From: Pseudopedobacter sp.
Lineage (GTDB): Bacteria > Bacteroidota > Bacteroidia > Sphingobacteriales > Sphingobacteriaceae
DNA length: 58,959 nt
Direction of reading: 5' to 3'
Assembly: GCA_014378105.1 (NCBI GenBank)
Contig: JACMOI010000062.1
Coordinates: forward strand, 1-58,959
In this document: piece after piece, positions 46,438 to 55,017 of the stretch
Position numbering within the stretch: the first letter of the stretch is position 1
Layout: the number at the start of each line of letters is the position of its first letter
Position numbers and translations under genes: made by a program
The notes under the pieces: generated by a model
What the model saw: only the letters and a program-made list of their open reading frames with translations
What the model was told of the DNA's origin: nothing
Database searches by the model: none

Positions 46438-47331
46438 TTAATAATGTATATGGGAATGCTTTTGTAAATGCCGATTAGTAATAATTTTTCCAGATAAATA
46501 ACCTAGCGCAATTGCTAGCGGATAATCGCTTACCCAGTGGACACCATTATTCAACATCGCAAATCCGGTTAAACCAATTAAAGAATATCCAACAGGTTTA
46601 ATCCATTTTTTTTCGGGATAGTTTTGAGCTAAAACAGTCACCGTAGCCATCATGGTTGATAAATGACCTGATGGAAAGCTGTCGTAACTGGATTTATCTG
46701 AATTAAAATTATGAAATGAAGGAAATAAATTCCATTCCCCTCTACTCATGGTTGAGCTTGATGGCGTTTGCCTACCTGTTATTCGTTTTATGATCTGTGT
46801 AGCAACGCCCATAGTAATAAATGATTCGGTTAAATCACTTGCTGCCTGTAGCGAACGATTATCCTTATTTATTTTCCCGTAGATGAATAAACCTGCCGCA
46901 ATATACATTGTAGTACCTCCTTCACCCATTTCATAAAGGCCAGTATTCAGATTTTGAGGTATTTTAACCAAACGTTCTCCGGCAACCTTTAAAGGCGCAT
47001 TGAACTCAACTGAACGTTGAAGACCAATGTGATTACTAAATTGCTGCGCTGCATTTACAATATTTTGATCTTGCCAATAAAGCAGTGCTGTAGAACCTAA
47101 AACTAAGCCCAAGCCTTTCAAATTCTCTTTTTGGAATGGAGCTTTTGTAATTTGCCATAAATCACTAGGAACATGGGTGACAAAACCAAATTTTTGAGGT
47201 TTTTGATAGGATACTAAAGTGTCAGAATAGGATTTCGAAATTTCAGAATTAGTGAGTGTATCTGATTGTGCGAAACTATTTGTGATGGAGGTTAAAGATA
47301 AAAAAGCAAGGATAAAGAGCTTCTGAAACAT
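46438..47331 (-). CDS. PAP2 family phosphatase
   Basis: Type 2 phosphatidic-acid-phosphatase family protein of 297 residues. The signal peptide ends near NSFAQ. The three phosphatase motifs are present: KRITGRQTP (183-190; the usual RP pair is replaced by RQTP), FPSGH at 219-223 with the catalytic histidine, and HWVSDYP with His265 and Asp269. It probably removes phosphate from lipid or isoprenoid pyrophosphates at the outer face of the inner membrane or in the outer membrane. It is a lone gene converging with nrdJ. Confidence 0.88.
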   Translation of the reverse strand: MFQKLFILAFLSLTSITNSFAQSDTLTNSEISKSYSDTLVSYQKPQKFGFVTHVPSDLWQITKAPFQKENLKGLGLVLGSTALLYWQDQNIVNAAQQFSNHIGLQRSVEFNAPLKVAGERLVKIPQNLNTGLYEMGEGGTTMYIAAGLFIYGKINKDNRSLQAASDLTESFITMGVATQIIKRITGRQTPSSSTMSRGEWNLFPSFHNFNSDKSSYDSFPSGHLSTMMATVTVLAQNYPEKKWIKPVGYSLIGLTGFAMLNNGVHWVSDYPLAIALGYLSGKIITNRHLQKHSHIHY

Positions 47332-47674
47332 TGTTTATGATTTAAAGAAGCAAGTTTAATCAAATTCATTAATCTTTCCTGCTTTTGAGGATTATTTATG
47401 GATGAAATTGGACTTTTTAAAGTTTAACAGAGACACACAAAAAGACAAAGATTGAAATCTTTTGGTTGATGTTAAACGTGTAATTTGAGTTAAGATGCCG
47501 ATATTTTGATTTAATTCTTGAGCCTTAGAATAAATATTTTAATAAGAAAATATGATTGCGATACATTCAATAAAGTCTATTACTTTGTTATTGACATATT
47601 TCAAATTGAAGTGGATGAAAAGAGATATGAGTTTGTGTTGATATACATTTCATTAAAAAATCTCACTACAACTA
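47332..47674. other. gene-free AT-rich spacer between the PAP2 gene and the rplM promoter
   Basis: A 343-base spacer between divergent genes. I see no plausible reading frame and no strong hairpin in it; the rplM promoter begins at its right edge. Confidence 0.5.
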
Positions 47675-47705
47675 TTTGATATTTAAAATGATAGTTCTAT
47701 CTTTG
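47675..47705 (+). promoter_or_regulatory. promoter of the rplM-rpsI-rpsB unit
   Basis: -33 element TTTG at 47675-47678 and -7 element TATCTTTG at 47698-47705, spaced 19 bases, the best match to the Bacteroidota consensus (TTTG-N19-TAnnTTTG) in the window. Confidence 0.8.
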
Positions 47706-47708
47706 CAG

Positions 47709-47735
47709 TCCCCAAAATAGGGGGATTTTAATTTT
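47709..47735 (+). promoter_or_regulatory. hairpin at the 5' end of the rplM leader
   Basis: TCCCC (47709-47713) pairs with GGGGA (47721-47725) around AAAATAG, followed by a broken T run. The predicted transcript start is near 47710, so the stem forms at the very 5' end. It could be a ribosomal-protein leader that binds L13 or a 5' stabilising stem. I recall a proposed L13 leader in Bacteroidia but cannot confirm a match. Confidence 0.45.
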
Positions 47736-47756
47736 TAATCATTTAAATATAAGCAA

Positions 47757-48200
47757 GTGAATACGTTAAGTTACAAAACTGTCTCTGCCAATAGAAAGAC
47801 TGTCGACAAACAATGGGTTGTTGTTGACGCTCAGGACGAGATTTTGGGGCGCTTGTCTTCTAATATCGCTAAGATCATCAGAGGAAAAAACAAGCCATCG
47901 TTCACCCCACACGTAGACTGCGGAGATAATGTAATTGTTATCAATGCAGACAAGGTTAAACTGACAGGAGATAAAATGTCTGATAAGACATATGTTTCTT
48001 ACACCGGGTACCCAGGTGGTCAGCGTTTCATCACTCCAAAGGAGTTAATGGCAAAGCATCCTACTCGTGTATTAGAGAAGGCTGTTCGTGGAATGTTACC
48101 TAAAAATCGTTTGGGAAGAGCAATCTTCAAAAACCTGTATATCTATGCAGGAAGTGAACATCCACATGTTGCACAAAACCCTAAATCAATTAAATTTTAA
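47757..48200 (+). CDS. rplM: 50S ribosomal protein L13
   Basis: 147 residues. The start is GTG at 47757, fixed by the conserved N-terminus NTLSYKTVSAN...KQWVVVDA. Family signatures: GRLSSNIAKIIRGK, FTPHVDCGDNVIVINADK, YTGYPGG, and AVRGMLPKNRLGR. L13 is an early-assembling 23S rRNA binder. It is first in the L13-S9-S2 gene group, with an 18-base gap to rpsI. Confidence 0.98.
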   Translation: MNTLSYKTVSANRKTVDKQWVVVDAQDEILGRLSSNIAKIIRGKNKPSFTPHVDCGDNVIVINADKVKLTGDKMSDKTYVSYTGYPGGQRFITPKELMAKHPTRVLEKAVRGMLPKNRLGRAIFKNLYIYAGSEHPHVAQNPKSIKF

Positions 48201-48218
48201 ATTTAAAGGAGAAAAGAA

Positions 48219-48605
48219 ATGTCAGTTACAAACACTTCTGGTAGAAGAAAAACTGCTGTTGCCCGCATCTATTTAAAAGAGGGTAACGGTACTATTACCG
48301 TAAACGGTAAAGACCACAAAGAATATTTCCCAACACTTCCTTTACAGTACATCGTAAATCAAGCTTTTATTGTTACTGAAGTAACAGGACAGTTTGACGT
48401 AACTGTAAATGTTGCAGGTGGTGGCGTTAAAGGACAAGCTGAGGCTGTTCGTTTAGCAATCGCTAAAGCTATTGTAGAATTAGACGCGGAAAGAAAGCCA
48501 GCGCTTAGAGCTAAAGGTTTAATGACACGTGATAACCGTATGGTTGAGCGTAAGAAACCAGGTAGAGCTAAAGCTCGTAAGAAATTCCAATTCAGTAAAC
48601 GTTAA
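48219..48605 (+). CDS. rpsI: 30S ribosomal protein S9
   Basis: 128 residues with the S9 signatures GRRKTAVARIYLKEGNG near the start, GGGVKGQAEAVRLAIAKA, and the basic end RDNRMVERKKPGRAKARKKFQFSKR-type tail ending in KR, which reaches the P-site tRNA. A clear Shine-Dalgarno sequence, AAAGGAG, lies 10 bases before the ATG, unlike most genes in the window. Confidence 0.98.
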   Translation: MSVTNTSGRRKTAVARIYLKEGNGTITVNGKDHKEYFPTLPLQYIVNQAFIVTEVTGQFDVTVNVAGGGVKGQAEAVRLAIAKAIVELDAERKPALRAKGLMTRDNRMVERKKPGRAKARKKFQFSKR

Positions 48606-48623
48606 AATTCGGAGGACAAGACA

Positions 48624-49493
48624 ATGGCAAGAACAACTTATCAGGACTTATTGGATGCAGGTGTACATTTTGGTCACCTTACCCGCAAGTGGAATCCGAA
48701 AATGGCGCAATATATTTTTATGGAGCGCAATGGAATCCATATCATCGACTTAAACAAAACTTTAACAAGAGTTGAAGAAGCAGCTTCTGCTATCAAACAA
48801 ATTGTTAAATCTGGTCGTAAAGTATTATTTGTTTCTACAAAGAAACAAGCAAAAGACATCGTTGCAGAATACGCAAGATCTGTAAATATGCCTTACGTAA
48901 CCGAAAGATGGTTAGGTGGTATGTTAACCAACTTTGCAACTGTTAGAAAGTCTATCAAGAAGATGACCAACATCGACAAGATGACTAAAGACGGTACTTA
49001 TGATGTACTTTCTAAGAAAGAAAAATTAATGATTCAGCGTGAGCGTATTAAATTAGAAACCTTATTAGGAGGTATTGCTGATTTGAACCGTTTACCAGCT
49101 GCATTATTCTTAATAGATGTAAAGAAAGAGCATATCGCTGTCACTGAAGCTTTAAAGTTAAATATTCCAACCTTTGCTATGGTGGATACTAACTCTGATC
49201 CTTCTAACATCGATTTCCCTATTCCAGCGAATGATGATGCTACAAAATCTATTTCTTTAATTACCGGTATTATCATCCAAGCAATTATCGAAGGATTAGA
49301 AGAACGTAAGCAAGAAAAGGATGCTGAAAGCGACAAAGAAGCAGCAGCTGAAAAAGCAAAACTAGATGCTCCCGCAGCAATAGCAACTCCAGCAGCTGAA
49401 AAAGCTCCTGTAGAAACTGGTAAAAGAACAAGAAAAGGTTCTGAAGCCGAAACTGCAGTAGCAGCTAATACTGAAGAAGCAAAAGGAGAATAA
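48624..49493 (+). CDS. rpsB: 30S ribosomal protein S2
   Basis: 289 residues. Core signatures: DLLDAGVHFGHLTRKWNPKM, FVSTKKQAKDIV, TERWLGGMLTNFATV, and PTFAMVDTNSDPSNIDFPIPANDDA. From about residue 235 there is an Ala/Glu/Lys-rich tail of about 50 residues that goes beyond the standard S2 core and is probably disordered. A Shine-Dalgarno-like GGAGG lies 11 bases before the ATG. A MITE-like element follows its stop codon directly, between it and tsf. Confidence 0.98.
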   Translation: MARTTYQDLLDAGVHFGHLTRKWNPKMAQYIFMERNGIHIIDLNKTLTRVEEAASAIKQIVKSGRKVLFVSTKKQAKDIVAEYARSVNMPYVTERWLGGMLTNFATVRKSIKKMTNIDKMTKDGTYDVLSKKEKLMIQRERIKLETLLGGIADLNRLPAALFLIDVKKEHIAVTEALKLNIPTFAMVDTNSDPSNIDFPIPANDDATKSISLITGIIIQAIIEGLEERKQEKDAESDKEAAAEKAKLDAPAAIATPAAEKAPVETGKRTRKGSEAETAVAANTEEAKGE

Positions 49494-49494
49494 T

Positions 49495-49609
49495 AGCCTC
49501 ACCCAACCTCTCCAGAGGAGAGGAGTTAGGGTTGCTCTTCGTTTTTTAGAAAATATACACAAAATATTCACGGCCTATCTTCTCCCCTTTGGGGAGATTG
49601 AGTGGGGCT
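49495..49609. mobile_element. MITE-like element between rpsB and tsf
   Basis: A 115-base non-coding element with imperfect 19-base terminal inverted repeats: AGCCTCACCCAACCTCTCC (49495-49513) against the complement of 49591-49609 (15 of 19 identical, all differences transitions). Each end also folds on itself: CCTCTCC-AGA-GGAGAGG (49507-49523) and TCTCCCC-TTT-GGGGAGA (49581-49597). It has no reading frame for a transposase. I recall CCTCACCC...GGGG elements of this look scattered in Bacteroidota genomes; not verified here. Confidence 0.55.
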
Positions 49610-49624
49610 TTAAATTTTTATAAA

Positions 49625-50464
49625 ATGTCTACAGTACAAATTTCTGCAGCAGATGTAAACAAACTTCGTCAGCAAACTGGCGCAGGTATGATGGATTGCA
49701 AAAAAGCTTTAACGGAATCTAACGGTGATTTTGAAGCGGCAATTGATTATTTACGTAAAAAAGGTGCTAAAGTAGCCGCTTCACGTTCGGATAGAGATTC
49801 TAACGAAGGTGTTGTAATTGCTAAAACTACTGCTGATGGTAAAAAAGGAATCGTAGTTGAGGTAAATTGCGAAACAGATTTCGTTGCTAAGAACGCTGAT
49901 TTCGTTGCTTTTGCACAAGCTATCGCTGATAAAGCTGTCGAATCAGGAGTTTCTTCAATCGAAGAATTAACAGCTTTAGAATTAGACGGTGCTAAAATTG
50001 CCGATTTAATCATTGATCAAACTGGTAAAATCGGAGAAAAAATAGGTGTTTCTAAATTCGAAACAATCTCTGCTGATAAAGTGGTTGCATATATTCACGG
50101 TAATTATCGTTTAGCTGTTTTGGTTGGCTTTAATCAATCAGTAGATGGTTTAGACGAAGCTGGTAAAGATGTTGCCATGCAAATTGCAGCAATGAGCCCA
50201 GTAGGTGTTGATAAAGCTGATGTTGATACCCGTATCATCGAAAGAGAAATGGAAATTGCTAAAGAGCAAATTAGAGCAGAAGGTAAGCCAGAAGAAATGG
50301 TTGAAAAAATTGCTGCTGGTAAATTAAATAAGTTCTACAAAGAACAAACTTTATTAAACCAAGAATTCGTAAAAGATTCTTCAAAGGATATCCGTAAATT
50401 CTTAGATGAAACTTCGAAAGGATTAACAGTTACAGCTTTTAAAAGAGTTGTATTAGGAGCTTAA
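49625..50464 (+). CDS. tsf: elongation factor Ts
   Basis: 279 residues from the ATG at 49625; an in-frame ATG 36 bases upstream lies inside the MITE-like element and is rejected. EF-Ts recharges EF-Tu with GTP. Signatures: the UBA-like N-terminus DVNKLRQQTGAGMMDCKKAL, the EF-Tu contact TDFVAKN, and later HGNYRLAVLVGFN with MQIAAMSPVGV. It is the usual partner of rpsB, and the inserted element between them may separate or alter their expression. A terminator follows. Confidence 0.97.
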   Translation: MSTVQISAADVNKLRQQTGAGMMDCKKALTESNGDFEAAIDYLRKKGAKVAASRSDRDSNEGVVIAKTTADGKKGIVVEVNCETDFVAKNADFVAFAQAIADKAVESGVSSIEELTALELDGAKIADLIIDQTGKIGEKIGVSKFETISADKVVAYIHGNYRLAVLVGFNQSVDGLDEAGKDVAMQIAAMSPVGVDKADVDTRIIEREMEIAKEQIRAEGKPEEMVEKIAAGKLNKFYKEQTLLNQEFVKDSSKDIRKFLDETSKGLTVTAFKRVVLGA

Positions 50465-50519
50465 TTTTTAAAATAAAGATATTAAGGGACAAGAATCAAA
50501 AACTTGTAAAATGATATAG

Positions 50520-50552
50520 AAATCCTCATCTTTAATTAGATGGGGATTTTGC
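50520..50552 (+). terminator. terminator after tsf
   Basis: A 12-bp stem with one T-G pair (AAATCCTCATCT 50520-50531 / AGATGGGGATTT 50538-50549), a 6-base loop and a short T run. Confidence 0.8.
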
Positions 50553-50602
50553 TTTTTACGCTAATTAAGTCAAATTCAAAATAATTTTCAGCAAATTTGA
50601 AC

Positions 50603-51697
50603 ATGAATATAGCCATCATTGCAAAAACCATTTATAACAATCTAGAAATTTATAAAGATCAGACCATCTTAATTGAGAATGGGGTCATTACGCAATTAGA
50701 TCAAAAGGAAATTCCAACTAATTATAAAATAATAAAGGCTGATATCGTTTCGCTTGGCCTTTTAGATTTACAAATTTATGGGGCAGGGAAGACTTTATTC
50801 TCTGCTGACTTAAGTCACGAATCTTTAGAGGAAATGGAGAGCGCATTAATTAATCAAGGCTGTACAGGTTTTTTGGCCACTTTGGCTACCAATTCTGATG
50901 AAGTATTTCTAAAAGCAATAGCAGTAGCGAAAAGCTATCAGCCAAAAATTGGTAATTTTTTAGGATTGCATTTAGAAGGACCGTTTATTAATCCGTTAAA
51001 AAAGGGTGCTCATATTGAAAAATATATTAAAGTAGCTACAAAACAATATGTAGCAGAAATTATTCAAAAGTCCGAGGGGATAGTAAAAATGATAACCATC
51101 GCTCCGGAATTGCAGTCTGAGGAAATCATTGATGTTTTAAATGCAGCAGGTATAATAATTTCTGCAGGACATAGTATGGCTACTTTTAGCGAAGCTCAAT
51201 CTTTCTTTAATAAAATCCCTGCAACAACACATCTGTTTAACGCTATGCCACAACTTCAGCATCGCAACCCTGGTTTGGTAGCTGCAATTTTTGATAAAAT
51301 GCCGTATGCTTCTATTGTTGCGGATGGAGTACATGTTGATTTTGAAATGATAAAACTCGCTAAGAAATTATTGAGGGATCGTTTATTTCTAATTACTGAT
51401 GCCGTGACAGCTTGTAAAATTGGACCCTATCAACATCTTTTTGATGGAGACCGTTACGTAATGCCTGATGGAACTTTATCAGGCTCTGCATTGACGATGT
51501 TAAAAGCTGTACAGAACTGCGTTACTCATGTGGATATTCCGATTGACGAGGCGCTAAGAATGGCAAATTCTTATCCTAGTAAATTGTTGCGTGAAGAAAA
51601 ATTGGGAAATATTAAAGTAGGAGGTAGTGCTAACTTATTATTGTTGGATGAAAATTTGAATCCAATTAATATCCTTTTTAGAGATACTATTTATTAA
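50603..51697 (+). CDS. nagA: N-acetylglucosamine-6-phosphate deacetylase
   Basis: 364 residues from ATG 50603. It removes acetate from GlcNAc-6-phosphate in amino-sugar and cell-wall recycling. Motifs: LDLQIYGAGK (in place of the HxH of many amidohydrolases, normal for NagA), metal-binding Glu in LHLEGPFINP, histidines in SAGHSMA and TTHLFNAMPQLQHRNPG, ADGVHVD, catalytic Asp in LITDAV, and DGTLSGSALTM. It stands alone, without a linked nagB. A weak -7-like CAAATTTG ends three bases before the ATG. Confidence 0.93.
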   Translation: MNIAIIAKTIYNNLEIYKDQTILIENGVITQLDQKEIPTNYKIIKADIVSLGLLDLQIYGAGKTLFSADLSHESLEEMESALINQGCTGFLATLATNSDEVFLKAIAVAKSYQPKIGNFLGLHLEGPFINPLKKGAHIEKYIKVATKQYVAEIIQKSEGIVKMITIAPELQSEEIIDVLNAAGIIISAGHSMATFSEAQSFFNKIPATTHLFNAMPQLQHRNPGLVAAIFDKMPYASIVADGVHVDFEMIKLAKKLLRDRLFLITDAVTACKIGPYQHLFDGDRYVMPDGTLSGSALTMLKAVQNCVTHVDIPIDEALRMANSYPSKLLREEKLGNIKVGGSANLLLLDENLNPINILFRDTIY

Positions 51698-51734
51698 TAG
51701 ATCGCCCTTTCAAATATCATTTTCTAAAACACAT

Positions 51735-51764
51735 TTTGTATTATAACAGAATTTTATATTTTTG
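51735..51764 (+). promoter_or_regulatory. promoter of pyrH-frr
   Basis: -33 TTTG at 51735-51738 and -7 TATTTTTG at 51757-51764 with 18 bases between, a good Bacteroidota-type promoter. The predicted start of transcription is near 51769, giving a leader of about 93 bases. Confidence 0.7.
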
Positions 51765-51777
51765 TCAAAATCCTTAC

Positions 51778-51836
51778 AAATGAAATGTAACCGTAATATT
51801 CATTTGAAACAATATTCAATAGATTACATTTCATTT
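51778..51836 (+). promoter_or_regulatory. perfect inverted repeat in the pyrH leader
   Basis: AAATGAAATGTAA (51778-51790) and its exact complement TTACATTTCATTT (51824-51836), 13 bp, around a 33-base loop containing two AATATT. It starts about nine bases after the expected transcript start and ends 25 bases before the pyrH ATG. It has no T run, so a regulatory hairpin or a repressor site is more likely than a terminator. Confidence 0.65.
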
Positions 51837-51861
51837 AATCCAGAAATTTTAGCCAAAGCAA

Positions 51862-52566
51862 ATGAAATATAAGAGAATTCTACTGAAGTTAAGTGGCGAA
51901 TCCCTGATGGGTGAAAAATCCTATGGTATTGATAATAACATGGTATTGAAATATGCGGAGGAGATAAAAGCAGTTCAAAAAACAGGTGTTGAAGTTGCTA
52001 TAGTTGTTGGAGGAGGTAATATTTTCAGGGGCTTAAGTGCAGAGAAATCCGGAATGGATAGAGCACAGGCAGATTATATGGGAATGCTTGCCACGGTAAT
52101 CAACTCTATGGCTTTACAAAATGCTTTAGAAACTTTAGGGGTTTATACCAGACTGTTATCTGCCATTAAAATGGAGCAAATTTGCGAACCTTATGTTCGT
52201 AGAAGAGCCATACGTCACTTAGAAAAAGGAAGAGTCGTTATTTTTGGTGCTGGGACGGGAAATCCGTATTTCACTACTGATTCTGCGGCTGCACTAAGAG
52301 CCATAGAGATTAAAGCGGACGTAGTTTTAAAAGGTACGAGAGTTGATGGTATTTACACAGCAGATCCTGAAAAAGATAAGACAGCCACTAAATTTGAACA
52401 TTTAAGTTTCGATGAAGTGTACGACAAAAACTTAAATGTAATGGATATGACAGCTTTTACCTTATGCGATGAAAACGATCTTCCTATCATTGTTTTTGAT
52501 ATGAATAAAACTGGAAACTTGATGAGATTATTGGAGGGAGAAGCCATAGGAACTTTAGTAAAATAA
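51862..52566 (+). CDS. pyrH: UMP kinase
   Basis: 234 residues. Bacterial UMP kinase of the amino-acid-kinase fold, making UDP for nucleic acids and wall sugars. Signatures: [80 protein letters not shown], and the C-terminal [23 protein letters not shown]. pyrH and frr are neighbours in most bacteria; here the gap is 22 bases. The leader carries a long inverted repeat, so expression may respond to a regulator or to nucleotide supply. Confidence 0.98.
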   Translation: MKYKRILLKLSGESLMGEKSYGIDNNMVLKYAEEIKAVQKTGVEVAIVVGGGNIFRGLSAEKSGMDRAQADYMGMLATVINSMALQNALETLGVYTRLLSAIKMEQICEPYVRRRAIRHLEKGRVVIFGAGTGNPYFTTDSAAALRAIEIKADVVLKGTRVDGIYTADPEKDKTATKFEHLSFDEVYDKNLNVMDMTAFTLCDENDLPIIVFDMNKTGNLMRLLEGEAIGTLVK

Positions 52567-52588
52567 AATAGATTATAAAATCAATACA

Positions 52589-53152
52589 ATGAACGAATTC
52601 ATTAAAATGGAATTAGAAGAAGCGAAATCCTTAATGGAAAAAGCTTTAGCTCATACCGATTTAGAATTTACAAAAATTAGAGCAGGTAAAGCGAGTGTCG
52701 GAATGCTTGATGGTATTGCAGTGGATTATTATGGAGCACCAACGCTATTAGCTCAAGTTGCAAGTATTAATACGCCGGATGCAAGAACCATTGTTGTTCA
52801 GCCTTGGGAAAAAAATATGATTGGCCCAATAGAGAAGTCAATTATGGAAGCTAATATTGGTTTAAATCCTCAAAATGATGGGATTGTGATCCGTTTAAAT
52901 GTGCCACCATTGACCGAAGAGAGAAGAAGAGATTTGGTAAAAAAGGTAAAGGAAGAAGCAGAATCAGGACGTATTGCGGTTAGAAATATCCGTAAAAACA
53001 CCAATGAAAGCATCAAAAAATTAAAAAATGATGGCGCTTCTGAAGATGAGATTAAAGTTGGTGAAGGCGAGGTGCAAAAGATAACGGATAGCTTTATTGC
53101 CAAAGTAGATCATTTAGCCGAAGTAAAGGAAAAAGACGTAATGACAGTTTAA
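52589..53152 (+). CDS. frr: ribosome recycling factor
   Basis: 187 residues, the expected length. RRF with EF-G splits post-termination ribosomes. The three-helix-bundle signatures are clear: TKIRAGKASVGMLDGI, YYGAPTLLAQVASI, VQPWEKNMIGPIEKSI, GIVIRLNVPPLTEERRRDLVK and RNIRKNTNESIKKL. Start MNEFIKMELEE is used; a second Met at residue 7 is possible. It is cotranscribed with pyrH and closed by a terminator. Confidence 0.98.
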   Translation: MNEFIKMELEEAKSLMEKALAHTDLEFTKIRAGKASVGMLDGIAVDYYGAPTLLAQVASINTPDARTIVVQPWEKNMIGPIEKSIMEANIGLNPQNDGIVIRLNVPPLTEERRRDLVKKVKEEAESGRIAVRNIRKNTNESIKKLKNDGASEDEIKVGEGEVQKITDSFIAKVDHLAEVKEKDVMTV

Positions 53153-53174
53153 TAGTCATAACATCATCAAATAT

Positions 53175-53214
53175 AAGGGGAATGAGTTAAAAACTTATTC
53201 CCTTTCTTATTTTT
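53175..53214 (+). terminator. terminator after frr
   Basis: Stem AAGGGGAATGAGTT (53175-53188) with AACTTATTCCCTT (53192-53204), one bulged G and one G-T pair, then a T-rich tail. The tail contains TATTTTTG (53208-53215), a full -7 match that could be the promoter of the next gene. Confidence 0.75.
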
Positions 53215-53215
53215 G
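53208..53215 (+). promoter_or_regulatory. candidate -7 box of the ABC transporter gene
   Basis: TATTTTTG, 18 bases before the ATG, overlapping the T tail of the frr terminator. No clear -33 element was seen, since the terminator stem occupies that place. Confidence 0.4.
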
Positions 53216-53233
53216 TGATTGCTAAGTATTTAG

Positions 53234-55012
53234 ATGAAAATATTAAAAGGATATCTTAAAAATTATAAAGGACTAATTGGTTTAGCATTGTTATTCGCGG
53301 CTATTAATCAATGTTTTTCTTTAATTGATCCACATATTACTGGAAGAATTGTGGATGAGTTTATTGAGAAAAAAGACACACTAAAAGAACATGAGTTTAC
53401 CTATGGTGTTTTTAAACTCATCGGTTTAGCAGTAGGTGCTGCCATGGTTTCAAGAATTGCTAAAAACTTTCAGGATTATTTTGCAAATATCATTACTCAA
53501 AAGTTAGGTGCGCAAATGTACGCCGATGGTTTAGAACATTCTTTAAAACTACCTTATCAAACTTTTGAAGATCAAAGAAGTGGTGAAACTTTAGGTATTT
53601 TACAGAAAGTAAGACTAGATTCTGAGAAGTTCATTATCGCTTTTATTAATATTCTTTTTACCAGTTTGGTAGGGATGATATTTGTGATTATCTACTCTTT
53701 AACAGTGAGTTATAAAGTTACCCTGGTTTATTTTGCAGCCATCCCATTAATATTTTTAGTGAGCTGGGTGTTGAGTAAGAAGATCAAAGTCATCCAAAAG
53801 AAAATTGTTGGTGCCACTACGGCATTGGCAGGTTCTACTACAGAATCTTTAAGAAATATAGAGCTGGTAAAAAGCTTGGGTTTAGCCAATCAGGAAATCA
53901 AAAGATTAAATAATACCACCTATAAAATACTGGATTTAGAGTTAAAAAAGGTGAAGTACGTAAGAAGTATGAGCTTTTTACAAGGTACAACCGTGAATTT
54001 GGTCCGAAGTTCAATGGTGGTCATTTTATTATTGTTGATTTTCCAAAACAACATCTCTCCTGGCCAATATTTCACTTTTTTATTTTATTCGTTTTTCTTA
54101 TTTGGTCCTTTACAGGAGTTTGGAAATATTATCTTAACCTACAGAGAGGCAGAGGCATCTTTAAATAATTTTCAACATATTTTAGATATGCCAGTTGAAG
54201 TTAAGCCAGAGAATCCTGTTGCTACTGGCATCATTAAAGAATTGGTTTTTGAGGAAGTGAGCTTTAAACATTTAACGGCTAATCGGAATGCGCTAAATGG
54301 AATTAGTTTTAAAGTTAAACATGGGGAGACGATTGCTTTTGTTGGTCCATCTGGTTCTGGGAAAACAACTTTGGTTAAGCTTTTAGTCGGGTTATATCAT
54401 CCGATTTTTGGAAAAATTAAATACAATCAGGTAGATAGTTTAAAAATCGATTTGGATGACCTAAGAGAGAAAATAGGCTTTGTAACTCAAGACACTCAAC
54501 TTTTTTCGGGTACTATTCGTGAGAACTTACTATTTGTTAGGCCAAGCGCAACAGACGAGGAGTGTATGGAGGTTTTAAAGCGGGCAGCATGTGATACACT
54601 ACTTTCTAGAGCAGAGCATGGCTTGGATACTGTAATTGGTGAGGGCGGGGTTAAGGTTTCTGGTGGAGAAAAACAGAGGTTATCTATTGCAAGATCATTA
54701 TTGAGGAAGCCAAATATCTTAGTTTTTGATGAAGCAACTTCTTCGTTAGATTCAATTACAGAAGAAGAAATAACCGACACGATAAGAAACGTATCAGAAC
54801 AGTCAGATAGGATTACTATTTTAATTGCACACCGTTTATCCACCATTATGCATGCTGATAAAATCTTTGTTTTAGAAAAGGGTAATATTGTAGAACAAGG
54901 TAAACATCAGCAGTTAATTGATGAAAAAGGCTTATATTATGCGATGTGGAGACAGCAAATTGGAGAGCGTTTCCAGCAGGAAAATGTTGACACGGCTGAT
55001 AATTTCAATTAA
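53234..55012 (+). CDS. ABC exporter (fused membrane and ATPase domains)
   Basis: 592-residue half-transporter of the exporter type that works as a dimer in the inner membrane. The membrane domain (about 1-315) has six helices. The ATPase domain follows: Walker A GPSGSGKT at 371-378, Q-loop VTQDTQLF, signature SGGEK at 476-480, Walker B ILVFDEATSSLD near 495-506 and the switch IAHRLSTI. The family includes lipid-A/MsbA-like and drug exporters; the sequence does not settle the substrate. A short membrane gene starts five bases after the stop codon. Confidence 0.93.
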   Translation: MKILKGYLKNYKGLIGLALLFAAINQCFSLIDPHITGRIVDEFIEKKDTLKEHEFTYGVFKLIGLAVGAAMVSRIAKNFQDYFANIITQKLGAQMYADGLEHSLKLPYQTFEDQRSGETLGILQKVRLDSEKFIIAFINILFTSLVGMIFVIIYSLTVSYKVTLVYFAAIPLIFLVSWVLSKKIKVIQKKIVGATTALAGSTTESLRNIELVKSLGLANQEIKRLNNTTYKILDLELKKVKYVRSMSFLQGTTVNLVRSSMVVILLLLIFQNNISPGQYFTFLFYSFFLFGPLQEFGNIILTYREAEASLNNFQHILDMPVEVKPENPVATGIIKELVFEEVSFKHLTANRNALNGISFKVKHGETIAFVGPSGSGKTTLVKLLVGLYHPIFGKIKYNQVDSLKIDLDDLREKIGFVTQDTQLFSGTIRENLLFVRPSATDEECMEVLKRAACDTLLSRAEHGLDTVIGEGGVKVSGGEKQRLSIARSLLRKPNILVFDEATSSLDSITEEEITDTIRNVSEQSDRITILIAHRLSTIMHADKIFVLEKGNIVEQGKHQQLIDEKGLYYAMWRQQIGERFQQENVDTADNFN

Positions 55013-55017
55013 ATGGT

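Noticed and set aside
48088-48276. Plus-strand 62-residue frame bridging rplM and rpsI
   Set aside because: It is an alternative frame of two conserved ribosomal genes; there is no separate start signal.
49362-49571. Minus-strand 69-residue Cys/Phe/Ser-rich frame over the rpsB tail and MITE-like element
   Set aside because: It is the antisense of the Ala/Glu/Lys-rich S2 tail, which makes long open frames by composition alone.
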